A DNA stretch of 64,000 bases from Enterovirga aerilata (GTDB lineage Bacteria; Pseudomonadota; Alphaproteobacteria; Rhizobiales; Beijerinckiaceae), in assembly GCF_013044135.1 (NCBI RefSeq), contig NZ_JABEPP010000003.1:1-64000 (forward strand), given 5' to 3'. This document shows positions 39,929-50,100 of the stretch, piece after piece (within the stretch, counting starts at the first letter, position 1; each line of letters opens with the position of its first letter). The notes under the pieces are model-generated. The model was not told the origin of the DNA. It ran no database searches and saw only the letters and a list, made by a program, of their open reading frames with translations. Position numbers and translations under genes: made by a program.

Positions 39929-41398
39929 TCAGGTGCCGCAGAAGGTCCGCGTCACCCGCTGATGCGGCTCCGGCGGGTCCATGTAGGAGGCGTAGTCCGG
40001 CTGGTCGTCATAGGGCCTCGCCAGGACCGCCACGAGCTCCTCGAACGGCGCGAAATCGCCCCGCAGGCCCGCCTGGATCGCCGCCTCGACCCGGTGGTTG
40101 CGCGGGATGAAGGCGGGGTTGACGGCCCGCATCGCCGCCCGGCGGGTCTCGGCGTCCTGCGGCTCCTGCGCCAGGCGCGCGCGCCAGCCCTCCGCCCAGG
40201 CGTCGAAGCTCGTCGGGTCGATGAAGCGGCTGCGGACGGGCTCGGCATCCCCGGCCGGCCCCGCCGCCTCGGCGAGATGCCGGAAGGTCAGGGTGAAATC
40301 GGCGCTGTTCTCCGCCATCCGCCTGAGGAGGTCGCCCGCGAGCTCGAGGTCGCCCTCCTGTTCGGTGAAGAGCCCGAGCTTGCGCCGGAGCCCCGCATGG
40401 TAGTGCCGCTCGAAGCTCGGCGCGAAGGCCTTGAGCGCGTCCTCGGCATCCGCGACGGCGCGATCCGGATCGGGGTCGAGGAGCGGCAGCAGTGTCTCGG
40501 CGAGGCGCGTCAGGTTCCAGAGCGCGATCCGGGGCTGGTTGCCATAGGCGTAGCGGCCGTGCTGGTCGATGGAGCTGAACACCGTCGCCGGGTCGTATTC
40601 GTCCATGAAGGCGCAGGGGCCGTAATCGATGGTCTCGCCCGCGACCTGCATGTTGTCGGTGTTCATCACCCCGTGGATGAAGCCGACCAGGAGCCAGCGC
40701 GGGACGAGGGCCGCCTGCCGGGCGATGATGCCGTCGAGCAGGGCGCGGTAGGGCCGCTCCGCTGCGGCCGCATCGGGATAGTGCCGGGCGATCACGTGAT
40801 CGGCGAGGAGGCGCACGCCCTCGACATCGCCCCGGGCGGCGAAGAACTGGAAGGTGCCGACCCGGATGTGGCTCGACGCGACGCGGGTGAGGACGGCGCC
40901 GGGCATCACCTCCTCCCGCACCACCGGGTCCCCGGTCAGGACGGCCGCGAGGGCGCGGGTGGTCGGGATGCCGAGCGCGGCCATGGCTTCGCTGACCACG
41001 TATTCCCGCAGCACCGGCCCGAGCGCCGCCTTGCCGTCGCCGCCGCGCGAGAAGGGCGTGCGGCCGGAGCCCTTGAGCTGCAGGTCGCGGCGCCGGCCGT
41101 CGCGGCCGACGACCTCGCCGAGCAGGATCGCCCGACCGTCGCCGAGCTGCGGCACGAAGCTCCCGAACTGGTGGCCCGCATAGGCGGTGGCGATGGAGGC
41201 CGCGCCTTCCGGTACGCGGCGGCCGGCCAGAACCTCCACGCCGTCCGGGCCGGAAAGCCAATCGGCGTCGAGCCCGAGTTCGTCCGCGAGCGGGCGGTTC
41301 AGCTTGACGAGGCGCGGCGCGCTCGCCTCGGCCGGCCGCACGCGGGCGAAGAAGCGGTCCGGGAGGGAGGCGTAGCTGTTGTCGAAGGCGATCTGCAT
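39929..41398 (-). CDS. selO: Protein AMPylator SelO (YdiU), cysteine form
   Basis: SelO is a pseudokinase-fold enzyme that transfers AMP to protein hydroxyl groups. The 489-residue protein begins [20 protein letters not shown], and has [40 protein letters not shown] (ATP-binding arginines) and metal-binding NTDNM and [11 protein letters not shown] motifs. In many organisms a selenocysteine lies near the C-terminus; here the end reads RTFCGT, so a cysteine is used. Length matches bacterial SelO. The gene is alone, next to the LLM flavoprotein gene. Confidence 0.92.
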   Translation of the reverse strand: MQIAFDNSYASLPDRFFARVRPAEASAPRLVKLNRPLADELGLDADWLSGPDGVEVLAGRRVPEGAASIATAYAGHQFGSFVPQLGDGRAILLGEVVGRDGRRRDLQLKGSGRTPFSRGGDGKAALGPVLREYVVSEAMAALGIPTTRALAAVLTGDPVVREEVMPGAVLTRVASSHIRVGTFQFFAARGDVEGVRLLADHVIARHYPDAAAAERPYRALLDGIIARQAALVPRWLLVGFIHGVMNTDNMQVAGETIDYGPCAFMDEYDPATVFSSIDQHGRYAYGNQPRIALWNLTRLAETLLPLLDPDPDRAVADAEDALKAFAPSFERHYHAGLRRKLGLFTEQEGDLELAGDLLRRMAENSADFTLTFRHLAEAAGPAGDAEPVRSRFIDPTSFDAWAEGWRARLAQEPQDAETRRAAMRAVNPAFIPRNHRVEAAIQAGLRGDFAPFEELVAVLARPYDDQPDYASYMDPPEPHQRVTRTFCGT

Positions 41399-41453
41399 GG
41401 TCTGCTCTCTTCGAGAGACATAATGCGCCCGGGGCGGATTTTCTCGCGCAGGG

Positions 41454-42416
41454 TCAGGATCGGACCTGCGGCAGCACCTTGGCCGCGAATGCGTCCATGA
41501 ACCTTTCCTGGTCGCGGTCGATCTGGTGCAGGAGCAGCTCCTCGAAGCCGAGCTCGGCGAATTCTCGCAGCCAGGCCGCGTGGCGGCCGGGATCGGCGGA
41601 GACGAGCACGGATTCGCGGATGTCCTCCGGGCGGACGAAGCGGGTCGCGGCGTCGAAGGCCTCCGGCGAGGGCAGGTCCCAGTTCACGTCGCCGCCGATC
41701 GCGTTGTAGCGCCACTGCTCGTGCGCGCCCGCAAGCGCCGCCTCTTCCGTCGGAGCCCAGTTGAGGGCGACCTGGAGGAGGAGCGGCTTGCCCTCGCCGC
41801 CGCCGCGTCGGAAGGCGTCGATCACCGTCTTGAGCTGCTCCGGCCTGGCGTTGACGGTCAGCAGCCCGTCCGCCCAGCCGCCGACCAGCTCGGCTGTCTC
41901 GGGCGTCACGGCGGCGCCCAGCAGCAGCGGCGGCCTCTCCGGCCTCGAATAGAGCCTCGCGCCCACCACCGTGATCCGCCCGCGATGCGTGACGGTCTCC
42001 CCGGCGAGGAGGGCGCGGATCACGGCCGCGCATTCCGCGAGCCGGGCGTTGCGCTCGGCCTTCTCCGGCCAGGGCATGCCGGTGATGTCCTCGTTGAGCC
42101 GCTGTCCGCTCCCGAGCGCGAGCCACAGGCGTCCGGGGAACATCTCGGCGAGCGTCGCGGCGCCCTGCGCCACGATGGCCGGATGGTAGCGGTAGCCCGG
42201 CGCCGAGATCACCCCGAAGGGAAGCGCGGTCGCCTGCATGGCGGCCCCGAGCCAGGACCAGGCAAAGCCCGAATGACCCTGCGCCGGTCCCCACGGCTTG
42301 AAATGGTCGGAGGACATGGCGCAGTCGAACCCGACCGCCTCCGCGTGCCGGACCAGCCGAAGGAGCTCGGATGGCGCGAATTGCTCGTGCGATGCGTGGA
42401 AGCCGATCCGGACCAT
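41454..42416 (-). CDS. LLM-class flavin-dependent oxidoreductase
   Basis: A 320-residue member of the luciferase-like group, probably F420- or FMN-dependent. It starts [20 protein letters not shown] after GGGAGGGG and has [38 protein letters not shown] (near residues 93-112) and a C-terminal [18 protein letters not shown] segment. The NEDITG block and the size fit the TIGR03885-type branch. Substrate unknown. It diverges from the SDR gene at 42558. Confidence 0.83.
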   Translation of the reverse strand: MVRIGFHASHEQFAPSELLRLVRHAEAVGFDCAMSSDHFKPWGPAQGHSGFAWSWLGAAMQATALPFGVISAPGYRYHPAIVAQGAATLAEMFPGRLWLALGSGQRLNEDITGMPWPEKAERNARLAECAAVIRALLAGETVTHRGRITVVGARLYSRPERPPLLLGAAVTPETAELVGGWADGLLTVNARPEQLKTVIDAFRRGGGEGKPLLLQVALNWAPTEEAALAGAHEQWRYNAIGGDVNWDLPSPEAFDAATRFVRPEDIRESVLVSADPGRHAAWLREFAELGFEELLLHQIDRDQERFMDAFAAKVLPQVRS

Positions 42417-42557
42417 GCGCCCCTCCCGCCGGGCAGGAACATGGGTGGGCCGCGGAGGTTCCGGATCCGCGCCGCTTGTTCGCGGGCGAGGCGGCGGGTA
42501 CCCGGTCGGAGACGGCGCCCCGCGGGGGCGCCGCGAGGCTTCTGGGGAGAGAACGCG

Positions 42558-43319
42558 ATGAAGGTGGACGGCGTAGCGGCGATCGTGACGGGCGGCGCAT
42601 CGGGACTCGGGGCCGCGACCGGGCGGGCGCTTGCGGCGGCCGGCGCGAAGGTCGCCCTGCTGGATCTGAACGAGAGCGCCGCGGCCGGGATCGCGAGCGA
42701 GATCGGCGGGATCGCGCTCGCCTGCGACGTCAGCGATGCCGCGAGCGGCGAAGCGGCGGTGGCCCGCGCGGCCGAGGCGCATGGCCCCGCCCGGATCCTC
42801 GTCAATTGCGCCGGCATCGCGCCTGCGGCCCGCATCGTCGGCCGCAACGGCCCCTGCGCGCTCGACGCCTATGCCAAGGTGATCGGCGTCAACCTCATCG
42901 GCACCTTCAACATGATGCGGCTCGTGGCGGCGGGCGCCATGACGCTCGAGCCGCTGGAGGGCGGCGAGCGCGGCGTGATCGTCTCGACCGCCTCCGTGGC
43001 CGCCTACGAGGGGCAGATCGGCCAGGCGGCCTATGCCTCCTCCAAGGCGGGCGTGGTCGGGCTGACGCTGCCGGCCGCCCGCGAATTCGCCTCCTCCGGT
43101 ATTCGGGTCTGCGCCATCGCGCCCGGCATCTTCGAGACCCCGATGCTGCGCGGCCTGCCGCAGGAGGTGCAGGACAGCCTCGGCGCGTCGGTGCCGTTCC
43201 CGTCCCGGCTCGGCAAGCCGGAGGAATACGCCATGCTGGTCATGGCCATCCTCGCGAACCCGATGCTGAACGGCGAGGTGATCCGGCTCGACGGCGCGCT
43301 CCGCATGCAGCCGCGCTGA
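42558..43319 (+). CDS. Short-chain dehydrogenase, 3-hydroxyacyl-CoA dehydrogenase-like
   Basis: A 253-residue SDR similar to type II 3-hydroxyacyl-CoA dehydrogenase. The NAD motif is TGGASGLG (about 11-18), the active site is a Ser near residue 140 in STASVAAYEGQIG and Tyr-Lys in YASSKAG near residue 158. A PGIFETPML segment follows, typical of HSD10-like enzymes. ATG follows GGGGAGAG. It would oxidise a hydroxyacyl-CoA; cluster partners here do not specify the substrate. Confidence 0.86.
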   Translation: MKVDGVAAIVTGGASGLGAATGRALAAAGAKVALLDLNESAAAGIASEIGGIALACDVSDAASGEAAVARAAEAHGPARILVNCAGIAPAARIVGRNGPCALDAYAKVIGVNLIGTFNMMRLVAAGAMTLEPLEGGERGVIVSTASVAAYEGQIGQAAYASSKAGVVGLTLPAAREFASSGIRVCAIAPGIFETPMLRGLPQEVQDSLGASVPFPSRLGKPEEYAMLVMAILANPMLNGEVIRLDGALRMQPR

Positions 43320-43337
43320 GACGAGCGCGCCGGCCCG

Positions 43338-45314
43338 CTACTTCGCCGCCCGGAACGCCAGGACGCGACCCTTCTCGGCCGGCAGGCTCGCGGCCACCGC
43401 GCGGGCGAGGTCGCGCTGGAGGAAGGGCTTGCCGAGCCGCGGGGCGTCGAGCTCGACCGCGGGGTCGACGTCAGCATAGCCCGTGGCCAGGATCACGGGC
43501 AGATCCGGCTGCTCCGACCGGATCGCCGCGATGAGCTGCGCGCCCGTCATCCCGGGCATGAGCTGGTCGGTGATGACGAGGTCGATCTCGTTCGTCCGGC
43601 GCAGGATCCGCAGGGCCTGCTCGCCCGATGTCGCCTCGATCACCCGGTGCCCGATATCCTCCAGCATCGCGGCCGTGTTCATCAGGACGAGCGGGTCGTC
43701 GTCGACGGCAAGGACCGTCAGCGGTCTGGCCGAGGGAGGAGGGCGCCCTTCCGCCTCGTCCGGCTGCTCGGCTTCCGCAGCGTTCGCCTCGGCGAGCGGC
43801 AGCCAGATCTCCGCCCGCGTGCCGCGGCCCTTCTCGCTCGCCAGGACCAGCCGGCCGCCGGACTGGTCGGCGAAGCCGTGGATCATGGAGAGGCCGAGGC
43901 CCGTCCCCTTGCCGACCCCCTTCGTCGTGAAGAACGGCTCGACAGCGCGGGCGAGGGTCGCCTCGTCCATGCCCTCGCCCGTATCGGTCACCGAGAGGCA
44001 CACGTAGCGGCCGACCGGGAGCCGGTCGTGCCCGGTTTCGGCCTGCACCTGCTCCTCGCGGGCCGCGATCGTGATCGTGCCGCCCCCTGGCATCGCGTCG
44101 CGCGCATTGACGACAAGGTTCAAGAGCGCCAGCTCGAGCTGGTTGGCATCGGCCAGGGCCGGCGAGAGCCGCAGCGGGAACTGCGTCTCGATCTGGATGC
44201 TGGGCCCGATGGAGCGCTGGAGCAGGTCGGCCATCCCGCGCACGAGCGCGGGGACGTCAACCGAGACGGTCTCGAGCTCCTGCCGGCGCGCGAAGGCGAG
44301 CATGCGCTTGGTGAGGGTCGCGCCGCGCTCCGCCGCCTCGATCGAGTTCTCGATGAGCCGCCTGAGCTTGGGGTCGGACGGCAGCCGCTTCCTGGCGAGG
44401 TCGAGATTGCCGAGGACCACGGCGAGGAGGTTGTTGAAGTCGTGCGCGACGCCGCCGGTGAGCTGGCCGATCGCCTCCATCTTCTGCGCCTGGACGACGC
44501 GGGAGCGCGCCTCCTCCAGCGCAAGCTGCGCCTCGCGTCGCTCCGTCACGTCGCGCGTCACCTTGGCGAAGCCGATGAGCTCGCCATGCTCGCCCCGGAT
44601 CGCGTCGATGACCACGTTGGCCCAGAAGCGGGTGCCGTCCTTGCGGACGCGCCAGCCCTCCTGCTCGAACCGGCCTTCCCGCGCCGCCTTCTCGAGCGCG
44701 CGCCGCGGGAGTTCGGTCCGGCGGTCCTCGTCGGTATAGAAGCGCGAGAAGTGCTCGCCGACGATCTCGGCTTCGGTGTAGCCCTTGAATCGCTGCGCGC
44801 CCGTATTCCAGTTCGTGATCCGGCCCTCGGGATCGAGCATGTAGATGGCGTAATCGTGCACGCCCTGGACCAGGAGGCGGAAGCGCTCTTCGCTCCGGCG
44901 CAAAGCCTCCTCGCTCGTGCGCCGCTCGGTGAGGTCGCGCGTGATCTTGGCGTAGCCGATCAGCTCGCCCGCATCGTTCCGGATCGGATCGATGACCACA
45001 TGGGCCCACATCAGCGAGCCGTCCTTGCGGACGCGCCAGCCCTCCTGCTCGAAACGGCCTTGCTCGGCCGCCGTCCGGAGCGCGCGGGCGGGCAGGCCGG
45101 ATTGCCGGTCCTGCTCCGTGTAGAAGCGGGAGAAATGCTGGCCGATGATCTCGGCCTCGCTATAGCCCTTGAAGCGCTGCGCTCCCCGGTTCCAGCTGGT
45201 GATGAAGCCGTCCGGGTCGAGCATGTAGATGGCGTAATCGGTGACGGCCTCGACGAGAACCCGGAACCGGTCCTCCATCGGGGCCGCCGGCCTGTAATCG
45301 CCGCGGTCGCTCAT
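43338..45314 (-). CDS. Hybrid histidine kinase with two PAS domains and a receiver
   Basis: A 658-residue cytoplasmic hybrid kinase (no membrane segments). Order: PAS1 (about 14-130), PAS2 (144-260), HisKA with His291 in GGVAHDFNNLL, HATPase (N box NLVVNARDAMP, DTGEGMD, GKGTGLGLSM) and a C-terminal receiver with Asp583 in VITDQLMPGMTG and a lysine in GKPFLQ. The two PAS copies are nearly identical in their core (VxDYAIYMLDPxGxIT / GAQRFKGYxEAEI / HFSRFYTxxDR), indicating a recent internal duplication. The HDFNNLL H-box is that of the FixL/LuxQ-like Hyphomicrobiales family. Signal unknown. No response regulator gene is adjacent. Confidence 0.9.
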   Translation of the reverse strand: MSDRGDYRPAAPMEDRFRVLVEAVTDYAIYMLDPDGFITSWNRGAQRFKGYSEAEIIGQHFSRFYTEQDRQSGLPARALRTAAEQGRFEQEGWRVRKDGSLMWAHVVIDPIRNDAGELIGYAKITRDLTERRTSEEALRRSEERFRLLVQGVHDYAIYMLDPEGRITNWNTGAQRFKGYTEAEIVGEHFSRFYTDEDRRTELPRRALEKAAREGRFEQEGWRVRKDGTRFWANVVIDAIRGEHGELIGFAKVTRDVTERREAQLALEEARSRVVQAQKMEAIGQLTGGVAHDFNNLLAVVLGNLDLARKRLPSDPKLRRLIENSIEAAERGATLTKRMLAFARRQELETVSVDVPALVRGMADLLQRSIGPSIQIETQFPLRLSPALADANQLELALLNLVVNARDAMPGGGTITIAAREEQVQAETGHDRLPVGRYVCLSVTDTGEGMDEATLARAVEPFFTTKGVGKGTGLGLSMIHGFADQSGGRLVLASEKGRGTRAEIWLPLAEANAAEAEQPDEAEGRPPPSARPLTVLAVDDDPLVLMNTAAMLEDIGHRVIEATSGEQALRILRRTNEIDLVITDQLMPGMTGAQLIAAIRSEQPDLPVILATGYADVDPAVELDAPRLGKPFLQRDLARAVAASLPAEKGRVLAFRAAK

Positions 45315-45416
45315 CGCGCGCTGAGGAGTTCCTGTGCGTCAGAAGGGCAGAGAACGCCGCAGGAGAGCGCAGGTTCCGCTGCCGTTCCTTCATCGTCGGG
45401 CGAGGGCGGGGCGGCG

Positions 45417-46370
45417 TCAGTTCCCGCCTTCCTCCTCCTCGGTCGGCAACTCGCAGCGGTTGTGGATGTCCGTGGCGGCGATGGCGGCATGCCCCAGCGC
45501 GACGACGACCTGGTCGAGCCCGCGCACGACCCCGCCGGCCGCATAGAGGCCGGCGACGCTCGTGCGGTTGTGGTCGTCCACGAGCAGCGCGCCGGTTTCG
45601 TCGTGCTCGGCCCCGAGCGCCACCGCGAGCTCCGATCGGGGCTTCAGGCCGAGCGCGGAATAGAGCACCTCGAAACGGTGCTCGTGGCCGGAGCGGGTGC
45701 GGGTGGCCGCGATCCGGTCGCCCTCGATGTCGAGCGAGGCGATCGGCTCGTGCACGACCTTGATGCCGTGCTCCGCGATGCGGCGCCGCTCGTCGGCGTC
45801 CAGGTCCATGCCCTGGCCGAGCGTCAGGAGCGTGACGTCGCGCGAATAGGTGCGAGCCACGAACACCGCCTCGCCGAGGCCGCGGTCGCCGTAGCCGATG
45901 ACGCCGATCCGCTTGCCCGCCGCCTCGTAGCCGTCGCAGATCGGGCAGTAGCGCACGAGCCCGCGGCGGACGGCGTCCGGGAGGTCGGGCAGGTCCGGCT
46001 CGACGTCCCGCGCGCCGGTGGCGAGGAGCACGCGCCGCGCCCGGACCGTGCGGCGGGACCCCGCTTCCGGCTCGATCTCGGCCGAGAAGCAGCCGCCGCT
46101 CTTCTCGATCGCGGTCACGTTCCCGGCGAGGATCCGGCCGCCGTAACGCCCGACATGTTCGCGCTGGCTGCCCAGGATGTCCCGCCCCGAGATGCCGTCG
46201 GCGAAGAACGGGATGTTGTGGCTCGTGGGGATCCAGGCGGCGCGGGGATCGCCGGAATCGACCAGGAGGAAACGGCGGTTGAACCGGGCGAGATAGAGCG
46301 CCGCCGCAAGGCCGGCCGGGCCGGCTCCCACGACGAGGCAATCGAGTTCCGGGCTGTCGGGACGGGTCAT
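45417..46370 (-). CDS. Thioredoxin-reductase-like NAD(P)/FAD oxidoreductase
   Basis: A 317-residue flavoprotein of the thioredoxin reductase family: FAD motif CLVVGAGPAGLAAALYLARF (residues 11-30), the redox pair CPIC in YCPICDGYEAAGKRIGVIGY (about 140-159) ahead of the NAD(P) fold, and GLYAAGGVVRGLDQVVVALG near residue 275-295. It starts at ATG 46370; the longer upstream frame is a shadow. It may reduce thioredoxin or a small disulfide. It precedes, by 68 bp on the same strand, a gene for a 101-residue protein. Confidence 0.87.
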   Translation of the reverse strand: MTRPDSPELDCLVVGAGPAGLAAALYLARFNRRFLLVDSGDPRAAWIPTSHNIPFFADGISGRDILGSQREHVGRYGGRILAGNVTAIEKSGGCFSAEIEPEAGSRRTVRARRVLLATGARDVEPDLPDLPDAVRRGLVRYCPICDGYEAAGKRIGVIGYGDRGLGEAVFVARTYSRDVTLLTLGQGMDLDADERRRIAEHGIKVVHEPIASLDIEGDRIAATRTRSGHEHRFEVLYSALGLKPRSELAVALGAEHDETGALLVDDHNRTSVAGLYAAGGVVRGLDQVVVALGHAAIAATDIHNRCELPTEEEEGGN

Positions 46371-46438
46371 GCGGCCCTGATCGGATGGTGGATCGCGGCC
46401 ATAACGCGCCAGCCCGGCGGGCGGAACCCGGCAGGACC

Positions 46439-46744
46439 TCAGAGGAGCCGGATCGTCTGAGCCCGGACCACGATCGCCTCCTGCCGGAACAGGCGCTCGA
46501 GGCGGACGCGGTAGTCGCGCCACCATGCCTCGTCCAGTCGCTCGGCCATCACCTCGTAGACGACGATGTCGTCGCGGTGGCTCTCGCCGCCCTCTCGCCA
46601 AAGTCCCTCGGCCGGCGCGCGCGAGAACGCCGTCAGCCCGCCGAAGCGGTCCGATAGCTCGTCCCGGATCGCCCGATACGGTTCCGGGCCGAACCGGCGT
46701 CCCTCGTTGTCGAAGAGCGGCAGGAGGATCTGGATCAGATGCAT
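46439..46744 (-). CDS. Conserved hypothetical protein
   Basis: A 101-residue soluble protein, MHLIQILLPLFDNEGRRFGP, YRAIRDELSDRFGGLTAFSR, then ESHRDDIVVYEVMAE and DEAWWRDYRVRLERLFRQEA. The shape resembles small bacterial proteins related to phosphonate or nitrilase neighbours, but I cannot name a family. Coding character is strong. It lies upstream of the thioredoxin-reductase-like gene on the same strand. Confidence 0.65.
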   Translation of the reverse strand: MHLIQILLPLFDNEGRRFGPEPYRAIRDELSDRFGGLTAFSRAPAEGLWREGGESHRDDIVVYEVMAERLDEAWWRDYRVRLERLFRQEAIVVRAQTIRLL

Positions 46745-47109
46745 CGTGACTCGCGGGCGGAATTCGCGTGCGCACCGGATAATATCCGCACGGTGCGCTC
46801 AGAGTATCCTGCCGGTTCTCGGCCGATATCCTGCCGTTTCTACGGCCGGGCCCGAACTGTTGCGGCCGGGAGACAAGGCCCGACTTTCTCCGCCGCCCGG
46901 ATCGCGAGCGGCGGTACGGCCTATGCATCCGCGGGTCGGCCTCAACTCCTTGCCGCGCAAGGATTCCGAGCGGGCGCCACGAGTTCTTGCCACCCCGGCC
47001 CCCGCCGCGGCCGGGTCGGAAGCATCGATTGCCGCTTCGCCCCGAAAAAACTAACGAAGAGTCGAGGAACTATGGCTGCGAAATGCGGCCGCAGGTCGCG
47101 GGGCAACGC
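46745..47109. promoter_or_regulatory. 365-bp leader region of the autotransporter gene
   Basis: Between two divergent genes, the leader has an inverted repeat GCGCACCG-13-CGGTGCGC (46770-46798), and two tandem repeats TATCCTGCCG at 46805-46814 and 46827-46836 (22 bp apart, extended by TTCT and CGGCCG). A short out-of-frame ORF at 47072-47146 (24 codons) follows GAGGAACT and overlaps the likely adhesin start. No coding frame with family character spans this leader. Confidence 0.45.
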
Positions 47110-50100
47110 ATGTCGGTCAACGACTCCAGGCGGGGCGAGAAGCTGATTCGCCGGATGAGCGCCGGGACCAGAGCCTATCGGGCCGCATTGTTCGGCTCCA
47201 CGGCCTTGATCGGCGTGACCGTCGGCGCCTTCGCCCTCTCCACCGCCGCGATGCTGTCGCTGATGGATGCGCGTCCGGCCTACGCGGATGGCGGCGTGGG
47301 CGGGACGCCGTCGATCAATTTCGGCGGGCCGGGCGGCACGGGCGGGACGGACAGTGCGACCGGTGCCGGCGGGAACGGCGGCCCAGGTGGGTCGGCGGCC
47401 GGTTTCGGCGGCGGCGGCGGTGGTGGCGCCGGCGTGACCGGCGGCGCGGGCGGCGCGAGCGGAAACGGCACGGCAGGGGGCGGCGGCGGCGCCGTCGCGG
47501 GAGCGGCGGGCACGCCTGGAACCGGCGGCGGTCTGGCGGCAAGCGGCGGTGGTGGTGGCGCCCACGGGGCTGTCTTCGGCGTCGACACGGCGGTTGCAGC
47601 TGCAACGACGGGCGGTGCTGGCGGTGCAGGTGGCACGCCGACATCCGGCAATGTCGGCGGCGGCGGCGGCGGCGCTGGCGGCTTCGGCGTCGTCGCGTCG
47701 GGTTCGCCGGTCGAGATCACGATCGGCGCTGCGGTGAGCGGCGGCGCGGGCGGGGCGGGCGGCAACGGCAGCGCGCTCGGCGTCGGCGGCGGCGGCGGCA
47801 GCGGCGGCATCGGCGCCTTCATGGGGGCCGGGAACGTCCTCACCAACAACGCCTCCGTCACGGGCGGCGCGGGGGGAGCCGGCGGCTTGGGAACCGCCCC
47901 GGGCGCTGCGGGTGCAGGCGGCACGGGCGTGGTCGGCTCAGGCCTCACCATCAATCAGAACGGGACCATCTCTGGCGGGCTCGACGGTACGGGCCTGGTC
48001 CGAGCCAATGCCATCACCTTCACGGCCGGGACCAACGTCATCAATTTCGGCGGTGGGACGTCGGGCCTGACCGGCAACATCGCGGTCGAGGGTTCGGTCC
48101 AGCTCAACGCGGCCGCGGCCGGCACCACGGTGACGAACGTCATCAGCGGCGGTGGTTCCGTCATCCAGAACAACGCCAACACGCTGACGCTCTCCGGGAC
48201 GAATACCTATTCCGGCGGAACGAGCATCGGCGCTGGCACGCTCCGGCTCGGCGCTGCCGGCGCGGCGGGCACCGGCGGGCTCGCCTTTACGGGCGCGGGC
48301 ACCCTCGATCTGAACGGTTTCAGCCAAACGGTCGCGACCCTGGACGGCGCCGCCGGCACTGTAACCAACGGCGCACTCGCCGCGGGCCCGGCGACCCTGA
48401 CCGTCAGCAATGGCGGGACATTCGGCGGCACCCTCACCAATGCCGTCCCAGCGAACCCGCTGAACCTGGCCCTGACCGGCGGGGCGCTCACGCTTTCCGG
48501 CGCCAATAGCTACGACGGCACGACTGCCGTCGGTGCGGGCGCCACTCTCAACGTGCAGTCCGCTACGGCGCTGGGAACCACGGCCGCCGGCACCACGGTC
48601 GCGTCGGGCGGAACGTTGCAGCTGCAAGGGGGTATCGCGGTCGGCGCTGAGGCGCTGAGCCTTGCCGGGACCGGCCTCGGCACCAGCAACAACGGCGCGC
48701 TCCAGAACGTGAGCGGCAACAACAGCTATGCCGGCGCGATCACGCTGGCGGCTGACACGCGGATCAATTCCGATTCCGGCACTCTGACGCTCACGGGCGG
48801 AATCGGCGGCGCGGCGGGAGCCCAGGTTCTGACGCTCGGAGGGGCCGGCAACGGCGAGGTTACGACGGCTGGCATAGCCAATACCGTCGAAGGGCTCACG
48901 AAGGACGGAACCGGCACCTGGACCCTCTCGGCCGCCAATACCTATACCGGTCTCACTTCGGTGACCGGCGGCACGCTCGTGATCGGCGGCGCGGGCAGTA
49001 TTACGTCCGACGTGACGAACTCCGCCACGTTCACCAATAACGGTACGTTGACCGGGAGCCTGTCGAACTCGGGGACCGCGTCGAACACGAATGCGATCAC
49101 CGGGGGCGTCGGGAACAGCGGCACCTTCGCGAATAGCGGGACGGTGGGGGGCCTCCTGACGAATACGGGCGGCACGACGACCAACACGGGCACCCTGAAC
49201 GGGGGGGCGACGGTGACGGCCGGTGTGCTCACGACCACGAACATCGTGAACGGGGCAGTCACGAACTCCGCCGCCGTGAACGCTTCCGGCCAAGTGAACG
49301 GGACCGTCGCCAATAACGGGGGGTCGATATTCAACGTTACGGGTCCGCTGACGGGGATCGCGACGCTGACGAACGACGGGACCTTCACGCTCGGCGGCAA
49401 CAGCATCACGACCGGCGGGCTGACGAGCACCGCCGGCACGGGCATCGTGCAGAACGCCTCCGGCACGCCTGCCACCCTGACGGTCAACCAGGCCGTGGAC
49501 ACGACCTATTCCGGCATTCTGCAGGATGGTGCCGGCGGCGGTGCGTTGGCGCTGACCAAGACCGGTGCCGGTTCGCTCACCCTGACGGGTGCGAGCACCT
49601 ATACGGGCCCGACCTCCGTCACGGCGGGAACCCTCGTGATCGGAACGGGCGGCAGCGTCACGTCCGACGTGACGAACGCCGCAACCTTCACGAACAACGG
49701 GTCGGTGACCGGCACCCTGGCCAACACCGCCGGCACGACGACGAATACCGGTACGATCACGGGCCTTGCGACCGTTTCCGGGGGCGTCCTGACCACGTCC
49801 GGGACGATCGGCGGCGGGGTGACGGCGTCGAACGGCGCGGCCGTGAACGCGTCGGGGACGATCAACGGGCCGATCCTGAACCAGAACACGGCGGTCTTCA
49901 CGGTCGCGGGCAACCTGGCCGGCGACAGCACCTTCACGAACAGCGACACGGCGACGCTTGCCGTGACGGGCGGGAACTACACGGGTTTCACGACGCTCAC
50001 GAACAACTCGACCTCGGCGAATGCCGTCACGGTCGGGGCGACCCGGACCCTGAGCGGGACGGCGATCGCCAACAATGCGGGGACCTTCACGAATAGCGGT

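Noticed and set aside
47280-47954. Proline/valine-rich minus-strand frame opposite the adhesin glycine region
   Set aside because: Low-complexity PAP/PPP antisense of GGxGG repeats; no start or motif support.
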